A stretch of 64,000 nucleotides of DNA from Azospirillaceae bacterium (GTDB lineage Bacteria > Pseudomonadota > Alphaproteobacteria > Azospirillales > Azospirillaceae), in NCBI GenBank assembly GCA_028283825.1, contig JAPWJW010000004.1, positions 252,292-316,291 on the forward strand. The letters are read 5' to 3'. The notes under the pieces are model-generated. The model did not search any database and was not told the origin of the DNA. It saw only the letters and a program-made list of their open reading frames with translations. Of this stretch, positions 58,410-64,000 are shown piece after piece; the first letter of the stretch is position 1, and each line of letters starts with the position of its first letter. The position numbers were made by a program, and so were the translations under genes.

Positions 58410-58520
58410 AACCCCTTACCCAGTAGGTAAAATATTTATCGGAAACGACCTCTTCAACCTTTAAGCACGAGCCTTTGATGGCTTCATCAAAATCGTCTTC
58501 CCGCCCAAACCTCCCACTTT

Positions 58521-59327
58521 TTAACCCCTGTCATCACCCTGGAAAGAATGGCTAAAGGTGGCGTCGGTGCTGTCGCGCACCGTCACCGCCAGGGCCGCCG
58601 TGCCTTGGGGGCGGTAACTGAAGGTGATGGCGGGGTCCTCGCTGAGGGAGATGTCGGCATCCAGGGTGAACACCAGGGCTCCGCCGCTTTTGACCGTGAC
58701 GTCGCGGATGTAGCGCGCCGGCGTGTACATCCGCGTCACCTGGTCCATCTGCATGCCGTTGTAATTGGGGTGGCTGATCAGCAGCTGGGCGGTGACCACG
58801 CCGGCGGGCAGGCCGTCCGCCGGCGGCACCGTCCTCAGCCGCATCTGGCCCAGCCGTTCCATGGCCAGCTGGGCATCCTTGGTGGCCGGGGCGGAACAGC
58901 CGCCAGCCGCCTTGACGTAGCGTTCGGTCACGTACCAGTGGCCGTCCGCCGTCTCCACCACGGCGTGCAGGTTGGTGTAGGCATCCACCCGGATGCGGGT
59001 CTTCACCTGGCGCGGCACGGCGGCGGGACCGAAATGAAAGGTGCCGACCAGGGGCGACGGGTTGTTGTCCACCACCAGGTACAGTGCCTTGACCGCCAAG
59101 CCCGCGTCCAGGGTCAGGGTTACCGGCACCAGGGCCGCGTCCAGGGCCCTGTCCGGCGCCTCCAGTGCGATCTGCCCCTTGGCCGCCGGTGCCAGGTCGT
59201 GCCCCGCGAACAGGGCCTGGCGCAGATCCTGCCAGCGGGCGGCGGCTTCGGCGTCCGTTTCGGCGAAGGCCGGCTGGAGCACCAAGCCCAGCATAAGCGT
59301 TGCAAGGGCGAATAGGCGCGGCGTCAT
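58521..59327 (-). CDS. Quinoprotein dehydrogenase-associated SoxYZ-like carrier
   Basis: 268 residues from the ATG at 59327, with GGGAGGA 6 bases upstream and an ATGA overlap with the hydrolase gene. A signal peptide (LATLMLGLVLQPAFA) is followed by a SoxY-like domain (VPVTLTLDAGLAVKALYLVV, HFGPAAVPRQVKTRIRVDAY) ending in YVKAAGGCSAP, whose cysteine may carry a thiol-bound group. A SoxZ-like domain follows (ISHPNYNGMQ, VTVKSGGALVFTLDADISLS, FSYRPQGTAALAV). This matches the TIGR04557-type fused SoxYZ carrier found beside PQQ dehydrogenases. It acts in the periplasm. Confidence 0.88.
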   Translation of the reverse strand: MTPRLFALATLMLGLVLQPAFAETDAEAAARWQDLRQALFAGHDLAPAAKGQIALEAPDRALDAALVPVTLTLDAGLAVKALYLVVDNNPSPLVGTFHFGPAAVPRQVKTRIRVDAYTNLHAVVETADGHWYVTERYVKAAGGCSAPATKDAQLAMERLGQMRLRTVPPADGLPAGVVTAQLLISHPNYNGMQMDQVTRMYTPARYIRDVTVKSGGALVFTLDADISLSEDPAITFSYRPQGTAALAVTVRDSTDATFSHSFQGDDRG

Positions 59328-60274
59328 GGCGGATCCTCCCACTCCAGTTGCTTGAAGGCCGTCGTGGCGTTGCGGCCGTTATAGGCGTCGAACAGTTGCC
59401 AGCGGGCCTTTTCGGATTGCCCGGCCGTGGCCGCCGCCTGGTCGATGTCGCCCCCCTTGGCCAGGATGGTCCGCACATCGTGGGCCAGGGTGGTGAGATA
59501 ACGTTCCTCATCCTCCGCCCCCGCCGGCCAGGGCACCTCGATGGGCCCGTGGCCGGGGACGGCGCGGGTGGCCGGCACGGCCTTCAATTGCCCAAGAACC
59601 TTCAGCCAGCCGCTCAGGCTGCCGTCCAGGGCCGGAGTGCGGCCCACGAACAGCAGGTCGCCGGTCCACAGCGTATGGGTCTGTTCGTCCATGACGGTCA
59701 GGTCGCTGTCGGTGTGGGCGGCACCATAGGCCGTCAGGTGCAACGTCTGGCCGCCCAGGTCGATATCGGCCGTGTCCGCGACGGCCTGCGTGGGCGGCAG
59801 CGCGTCACCCACCGCCGCGATATCCACGCTCAGGATGCGCGCCAAACCCTGGCGATAATAGGCGCCACGTTCCCCCCAGGCGGCGGCGAAACGGGCATGG
59901 GCGATGACCACCGGATGGTCCTGCGCGAAAGCCACGGCGCCCAGCACATGGTCGGGATGGTCGTGGGTATAGATGAGGTAGCGGATGGGCCGGTCGGTCA
60001 CGGCCCGCACCTGGATGCGCAACCTTTCGCCGTCGCCCGCACTGCCCCCGGGATCGATCACCGCCACGGCGTCGCGGCCGACGATGAACCCGACATTGGC
60101 GATGGCGTCGCCGTTGGCGGACGTGGCATCCGCCACGGCGCCCTGGCGAACGTAGACGCCGGGCGCCACCTGAGCGGGAGCGGGCACATCGACCGCCCAA
60201 ACGGCAGGCAACGGGCACCAGGCCACGACCGCCCACAGGAACAGACAGACCCGGATCAGGCGTCGGCGGGCCAT
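59324..60274 (-). CDS. Quinoprotein relay system zinc metallohydrolase
   Basis: 316 residues with a signal peptide (LIRVCLFLWAVVAWCPLPAVWA). The metallo-beta-lactamase motif is YTHDHPDHVLGAVAFA, with further ligands in AYGAAHTDSDL and WTGDLLFVG, and VPGHGPIEVPW near the end. The family (TIGR04559-like, SoxH-related) is encoded with PQQ dehydrogenases and SoxYZ-like carriers. The gene overlaps pqqE by 19 bases upstream and the SoxYZ-like gene by 4 downstream. It is periplasmic by prediction. Confidence 0.87.
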   Translation of the reverse strand: MARRRLIRVCLFLWAVVAWCPLPAVWAVDVPAPAQVAPGVYVRQGAVADATSANGDAIANVGFIVGRDAVAVIDPGGSAGDGERLRIQVRAVTDRPIRYLIYTHDHPDHVLGAVAFAQDHPVVIAHARFAAAWGERGAYYRQGLARILSVDIAAVGDALPPTQAVADTADIDLGGQTLHLTAYGAAHTDSDLTVMDEQTHTLWTGDLLFVGRTPALDGSLSGWLKVLGQLKAVPATRAVPGHGPIEVPWPAGAEDEERYLTTLAHDVRTILAKGGDIDQAAATAGQSEKARWQLFDAYNGRNATTAFKQLEWEDPP

Positions 60275-61434
60275 GCCTCCCCCGCCGTCACCTTCTCCCG
60301 CTTCCCGGCTTGGCCCGCCTGGGTGGCGTATTGGCGATAGACAAACTCGGCCGGCGCCTCACCCCGGTTGGCCACAGCCGCCAGCATGACGCCGTGATCG
60401 GGCGACAGGGCGCAGGCCGGGTCGACACGGCCGGCATCACCGGTCAGGGCGAAGGCCTGGCAGCGGCAACCGCCCCAGTCCACTTCCTTCCGGTCGCAGG
60501 ACTGGCAGGGTTCCGGCATCCAGGCCGTGCCGCGATAGCGGTTGAACGCCTCGCTGTCGTACCAGGCCGCCGCCAGGCTGCCGGTGGCGACGGACGGCCA
60601 GTCGAAACCCGGTAGGGTCTCCGCCGCGTGGCAGGGCAGCGCCTTGCCGGAGGGCGAGACGTTCATGAAGCGCCGGGCCCAGCCGCCCATGCAGGCCTTG
60701 GGCCGGGCGGCGTAATAATCCGGCGGCACATAATCGATCACCATCCGGCCTTTCAGCCGCGCCCGCGCCGCCTCCACCACCTGGGTCGCCGCCGTCAGCT
60801 GGTCCCGGCTGGGCAGCAGGGCGTCGCGGTTCATCAGGCTCCAGCCATAATACTGGACGTGCGCCACCTCGATGCGGCCGGCACCCAGTTCCAGGCCCAG
60901 CGCTATCATCTGTGGCAGGCGTTCCAGGTTCTGGCGATGAACGACGAAGTTCAGGGTCAGGGGCAGGCCGGCATCCGTCACCAGGCGGGCCAGCACCAGC
61001 TTGCGCGCCTGCGCGCCCGGCATGCCGCCGATGCGCTCCGCACTTTCGGTTTCCACGTCCTGGAAACTCAGCTGCACATGGTCCAGGCCGGCATCGGCCA
61101 GCACGGCCAATGACGCCCGGTCGAGCAGCACGCCGGAGGTGATGAGGTTGCTGTACAGGCCCAGCCCGGCGGCATGGCGCACCAGTTCCGGCAGGTCCTT
61201 GCGCGCCGTCGGCTCCCCGCCTGAAAAATGCAGTTGCAGGATGCCCAGGGCCGCCGCCTCATCCAGGACGCGTTTCCAGGTGGCGGTGTCCAATTCCTCC
61301 CCCGCCCGCTGCAATTCCACCGGGTTGGAGCAGTAGGGGCAGCGCAAGGGGCAGCGGTGGGTCAGTTCCACCAGCAGGCCCATCGGGGCCTCTACCGCGC
61401 GCGTCCTGTCAGGAGGGGAGGACAGGTGGGTCAT
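60256..61434 (-). CDS. pqqE: PQQ biosynthesis radical SAM enzyme PqqE
   Basis: 392 residues. CPLRCPYC (C28, C32, C35) binds the radical SAM [4Fe-4S] cluster; FSGGEPTARKDL and SGVLLDRASL belong to the core. The C-terminal SPASM part contains CMGGWARRFMNVSPSGKALP, CHAAE, CQSCDRK and WGGCRCQAFALTGD for auxiliary clusters. PqqE cross-links Glu and Tyr of the PqqA peptide with PqqD as chaperone. The start overlaps pqqD (ATGA). Confidence 0.96.
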   Translation of the reverse strand: MTHLSSPPDRTRAVEAPMGLLVELTHRCPLRCPYCSNPVELQRAGEELDTATWKRVLDEAAALGILQLHFSGGEPTARKDLPELVRHAAGLGLYSNLITSGVLLDRASLAVLADAGLDHVQLSFQDVETESAERIGGMPGAQARKLVLARLVTDAGLPLTLNFVVHRQNLERLPQMIALGLELGAGRIEVAHVQYYGWSLMNRDALLPSRDQLTAATQVVEAARARLKGRMVIDYVPPDYYAARPKACMGGWARRFMNVSPSGKALPCHAAETLPGFDWPSVATGSLAAAWYDSEAFNRYRGTAWMPEPCQSCDRKEVDWGGCRCQAFALTGDAGRVDPACALSPDHGVMLAAVANRGEAPAEFVYRQYATQAGQAGKREKVTAGEAWPADA

Positions 61435-61733
61435 AGGGTGACGGCCCCCTTGTCGGCCAGGTCGCGCAGCATGGTGCGGACATCGCCCGCCATCTCCTCG
61501 CGGGGCACCCCAAAACGCGCGGCCAGGTCATCGATGATGGCGCCCAGGCTGCGCTGGCCATCCACCAGCTTCAGGATCTCCGTCGCCGGCTCATCCGGCA
61601 GGAACAATCGTTCCGGTGCCAGAACGATCCAGCTTTGACGGGTGGTGTCAAAGCGGAACTTCACACCCCGGGCAAAGGCCGGGACGGCCGCCTCACCCAC
61701 CGTATCGACGATCATGTCGCCTTCTTCGGCCAT
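61431..61733 (-). CDS. pqqD: PQQ biosynthesis peptide chaperone PqqD
   Basis: 100 residues: GVKFRFDTTRQSWIVLAPER, LPDEPATEILKLVDGQRSLG and IIDDLAARFGVPREEMAGDV are the PqqD fold. It presents PqqA to PqqE. It starts 3 bases after pqqC ends and overlaps pqqE, so stoichiometry is coupled. Confidence 0.93.
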   Translation of the reverse strand: MAEEGDMIVDTVGEAAVPAFARGVKFRFDTTRQSWIVLAPERLFLPDEPATEILKLVDGQRSLGAIIDDLAARFGVPREEMAGDVRTMLRDLADKGAVTL

Positions 61734-61736
61734 CGC

Positions 61737-62522
61737 CTAGCGTCCTTCCGGCACGAAGGCGCCGGGCGGGATGTAGCCGGGCTCGACATAGGCGAAGTGC
61801 AGGGCATCCAGCTGTGCCCACAGGATGTTGCACTTCTCCGTCAGCGCGGCGATGGCGGCCTGCTGCTGTTCCAGCGTGCGGGCATGCTGCTTCACATACG
61901 CCAGGGCGAAGTCCACGTCGCGCGGCGCCTGGGTCAGGCGCGGCGTGAAATAGGCCAGCGTTTCCTGGGTGATGAAGTCGTAGTTGGCCAGCATGCCGGA
62001 CACGCGCTCGGCGATGATGGTGGGGGAGAACATCTCCGTCAGCGAGGAGGCGATGGCCTCCAGCACCGACCGGTCGCGCACCAGGGCGACATAGGCGTCC
62101 ACGGCGTAGCGGGTGGCCGGCAGGATGCCGGCGGTGGATTCCACATAGTCGCGGTCCAGGCCCACGCCGGTGGCCAGCCGCAACCAGCGCTCAATGCCGC
62201 CATTGGCGGGCGTATCGGCACCGGGGAAACCGTCGTGATCCTCAATCCGGCTGCGCCACAGGCGGCGCAGGTCGGGCGTGGGCAGGCGGGACAGCAGCAC
62301 GGCGTCCTTCGCCGGGATACGGCTTTGATAATAATAGCGGTTCAGTGCCCAGGCTTGCACCTGCCCCCGGTCCAGGGCGCCGCTGTGCAGCAGCTTATGG
62401 AAGGGGTGCAGGTTGTGATAGCGCGTGGCGCCCACCTGGCGCAGCGCCGCCTCCAGCGCGTCAGGCGACAGCGGTTCGTCAATGGCGGGGGTCGGGTTCA
62501 GGGCGTGCACGGCTGCGGTCAT
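61737..62522 (-). CDS. pqqC: Pyrroloquinoline-quinone synthase PqqC
   Basis: 261 residues from the ATG at 62522 (ATGA overlap with pqqB); the longer frame to 62558 is ignored. Family text: YHNLHPFHKLLHSGALDRGQ, WALNRYYYQSRIPAKDAVLL, RIEDHDGFPG, ITQETLAYFTPRLTQAPRDV and LWAQLDALHFAYVEPGYIPP. PqqC is the cofactorless oxidase of the last step, ring closure and eight-electron oxidation. Confidence 0.96.
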   Translation of the reverse strand: MTAAVHALNPTPAIDEPLSPDALEAALRQVGATRYHNLHPFHKLLHSGALDRGQVQAWALNRYYYQSRIPAKDAVLLSRLPTPDLRRLWRSRIEDHDGFPGADTPANGGIERWLRLATGVGLDRDYVESTAGILPATRYAVDAYVALVRDRSVLEAIASSLTEMFSPTIIAERVSGMLANYDFITQETLAYFTPRLTQAPRDVDFALAYVKQHARTLEQQQAAIAALTEKCNILWAQLDALHFAYVEPGYIPPGAFVPEGR

Positions 62523-63445
62523 AGGGTGATGTCCATTCCGTCGTAGGCCACCTCCCATCCCGCCCGGTCCACCGCCTGGCGTTCCAAGCTGTCGTCCATC
62601 AGGATGGGGTTGGAGTTGTTGATGTGGATGAAGATGCGGCGACGCACGTCCAAACCGTTGAAGGCCCTCAACGTGGCGTCCACGCTCATGTGTCCCATGC
62701 GCAGGCCGGTTTTCGCCCCAAGGCCCGCCTTGATCATTTCGGTATCGGTATAAAGCGTGCCGTCGAAAAACACCAAATCGGCACCGCGCAGGCGGTCGGC
62801 CAGGGCCGGTGTCATCTCAGCACAGCCGGGAATGAAGAAGAGGCAGTGGTGGCCGTCGTCGATGGCGACACCCACCGTGTCCTCCCCCTCCGTGATCGGC
62901 GGGGCGTCGCCGGGTTGAAGGTCGCCTTCAAGGTACAGGGGCACCTTGCCCGGCACGGGGAACAGTTCCACCCACAGGCCGCCCATTTCCGTGGCGAAAC
63001 CACCACCGGTCAGCGGTACGCGTTCGTTCAGGGCCAGGGGGCTGCGCGCCACGACGTCACGCGCCAGCACCTCGAAAATCGGGTTGGCGTCCAGGATGCC
63101 CAGGGTGCGCGCGGTGGCATGCACGGTGAAGGGCTGCCGTTCGCGCAGACTCAACAGGCCGGCGATGACATCCACGTCGCCGCCGCTCAGCACCACACCG
63201 GCAATGGGGGTGGACCGTTGGCCATGGTTGGGATGCAGGGCCGGTGTCGCCGCGATCTGTTCACGCAGGTCGGGCGACGCGTTCAGCAGGAACCACCGCC
63301 GGCCGTCGTGGCTAACCGCCAGCGAGGCTTGGGTGCGGGGCCGCACCGCCGGATCGCCGGCACGCGCCCGCCGACAGGCCACAGCGTGGGAATTCCATTG
63401 CGGGAACCCGCCGCCGGCCGCCGCGCCGAGGACAATGATATGCAT
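62519..63445 (-). CDS. pqqB: PQQ biosynthesis protein PqqB
   Basis: 308 residues from the ATG at 63445 (MHIIVLGAAAGGGFPQWN), which fixes the start; the frame runs 54 bases further upstream without homology. It has a metallo-beta-lactamase-like fold (VLSGGDVDVIAGLLSLRERQ, FIHINNSNPILMDDSLERQA). PqqB hydroxylates the tyrosine ring of the precursor. It follows pqqA after a hairpin. Confidence 0.95.
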   Translation of the reverse strand: MHIIVLGAAAGGGFPQWNSHAVACRRARAGDPAVRPRTQASLAVSHDGRRWFLLNASPDLREQIAATPALHPNHGQRSTPIAGVVLSGGDVDVIAGLLSLRERQPFTVHATARTLGILDANPIFEVLARDVVARSPLALNERVPLTGGGFATEMGGLWVELFPVPGKVPLYLEGDLQPGDAPPITEGEDTVGVAIDDGHHCLFFIPGCAEMTPALADRLRGADLVFFDGTLYTDTEMIKAGLGAKTGLRMGHMSVDATLRAFNGLDVRRRIFIHINNSNPILMDDSLERQAVDRAGWEVAYDGMDITL

Positions 63446-63470
63446 GGTTTTCAGGCAGTACGCCAAGGCA

Positions 63471-63524
63471 AAGGGGCCACCGCTAGCCTCAACCACCAAG
63501 GACCGAAGCCCACAGCGGCCCCTT
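63471..63524 (-). promoter_or_regulatory. Hairpin between pqqA and pqqB
   Basis: On the minus strand AAGGGGCC (63524-63517) pairs with GGCCCCTT (63478-63471) over a long loop, between the pqqA stop and the pqqB start. It could attenuate transcription or protect the 3' end of a short pqqA message, which would make peptide exceed enzymes. It is a prediction from the sequence only. Confidence 0.45.
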
Positions 63525-63538
63525 AGTCGTTGAATTGA

Positions 63539-63619
63539 TTATTTTACGTCAGCGCAGGCGTAGCAGTTGATTTCCATGCCCAGCGCGATTTCAACGATCT
63601 TCGGAGTCTTCCAGCTCAT
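63539..63619 (-). CDS. pqqA: PQQ precursor peptide PqqA
   Basis: A 26-codon gene found by hand, starting at ATG 63619 after a strong GGAGGA ribosome site. It begins MSWKTPKIVEIALGM, and the residues EINCY (16-20) contain the conserved Glu16 and Tyr20 in the E-x3-Y spacing that become PQQ. The tail is ACADVK. It is the first gene of pqqABCDE. Confidence 0.96.
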   Translation of the reverse strand: MSWKTPKIVEIALGMEINCYACADVK

Positions 63620-63669
63620 AACATTTCCTCCGGTTTTTCGGAATCGGGCAGAGGCCCGTTCCTATATTT

Positions 63670-63698
63670 AAAATAATTCTAAAACGCCTTGCCGTCAA
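63670..63698 (-). promoter_or_regulatory. Putative sigma-70 promoter of the pqq operon
   Basis: On the minus strand TTGACG (63698-63693) is followed by a 17-base spacer and TATTTT (63675-63670), about 50 bases before the pqqA ATG. The -35 is good and the -10 is 4/6. It lies in a short AT-rich stretch. Confidence 0.5.
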
Positions 63699-63731
63699 GG
63701 TGGGGCACCCGATTGAGCGGCACATTCATCC

Positions 63732-64000
63732 TTAAGACTTTGACCCCGCCGCTTGTTCCTTGCGGGCCTTCAGCGTCGCCGCCAGGTCCGACAGACCGAT
63801 GGAGTAGGCCTCACGCATGATGGCCCGTTGTTCCTCCCCCGCCTCATCCTCCACCAGGCCGACCTGGCCGGCCCATTCGATGAAGGTCTGGTCGGTGGTG
63901 GTCACCGGCACCACGCGCACCCGCGCCACATAGTCCGAAAACCCCAGGTTGGTGTCCGCCAGGGTGTAGCTGAACGTCATTCGTTCCACATCCCGCGACA
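63732..64000 (-). CDS. SRPBCC family protein, C-terminal part (runs off the window)
   Basis: The frame remains open to the window edge (SRDVERMTFSYTL...), so the start lies beyond 64000; the internal ATGs are not starts. Text FSYTLADTNLGFSDYVARVR, VVPVTTTDQTFIEWAGQV and SIGLSDLAATLKARKE fits the SRPBCC (MxaD-like) fold that often accompanies PQQ-dependent dehydrogenases. Role unknown; probably linked to quinoprotein function. Confidence 0.7.
   Translation of the reverse strand, partial: SRDVERMTFSYTLADTNLGFSDYVARVRVVPVTTTDQTFIEWAGQVGLVEDEAGEEQRAIMREAYSIGLSDLAATLKARKEQAAGSKS

Overview
The window is GC-rich (AT-rich only in a few gaps and one foreign-looking gene) and densely packed, with many 4-base ATGA or GTGA stop/start overlaps. 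Gene content (PQQ biosynthesis operon, PQQ-associated ABC system, IalB-family protein, TPR-sulfotransferase, giant autotransporter, microcystin-dependent tail-collar proteins) points to an alphaproteobacterium, probably Rhodospirillales and perhaps Azospirillaceae. That placement is an inference from gene content; no rRNA or tRNA gene was seen to anchor it.

Layout. 1-2.9 kb: a nitroreductase, an FAD flavoprotein of the fumarate reductase/AprA type and a two-cluster ferredoxin form a small redox operon. 2.9-4.5 kb: a convergent HipA/HipB toxin-antitoxin pair with a clear palindromic operator. 4.5-9.6 kb: a minus-strand group of an IalB-family protein, a TPR-sulfotransferase, a TPR-glycosyltransferase and a lipoprotein alpha/beta hydrolase. 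10.1-19.3 kb: one autotransporter gene of about 3065 codons, followed by an AT-rich gap and a divergent histidine kinase/response regulator pair. 22.3-24.7 kb: a NitT/TauT-type ABC transporter. 25.0-29.5 kb: the PQQ-dependent alcohol dehydrogenase-associated ABC system (binding protein, beta-propeller, ATPase, permease, small exported protein). 29.8-33.8 kb: a DUF6916-type protein, a GNAT acetyltransferase, three tail-collar (Mdp-like) paralogues and a TIGR03032-type protein.

34.3-54.0 kb: the most striking region. A giant repetitive surface protein with an N-terminal LEPRMMFDAA motif and DUF4347 domain carries 11 copies of a 162-residue repeat and about 10 copies of a 123-residue repeat. It is followed by a lipoprotein TolC-like channel, two HlyD-type adaptors (one with a GAF-like N-terminus) and an intramembrane M50 metalloprotease naturally continuous with another HlyD-like domain. 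No ABC ATPase is present. The adhesin reading frame is broken three times and the M50-HlyD frame once, whereas genes elsewhere in the window are intact apart from one IS insertion.

54.3-58.4 kb is accessory: a small secreted protein, an AbiEii-type nucleotidyltransferase pair, an HEAGH-motif protein, and an AT-rich gene cut by a 934-bp IS5-type element whose removal restores the frame exactly. 58.5-64.0 kb: pqqA-B-C-D-E read on the minus strand, followed by two quinoprotein relay genes (zinc metallohydrolase, SoxYZ-like carrier), with a truncated SRPBCC gene upstream. pqqA (26 codons) was found by hand.

A family of intergenic repeats (four copies, about 110-190 bp) sits exactly at gene ends and supplies TAA stop codons. 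It links the accessory and core parts and seems to be a genome-resident element.
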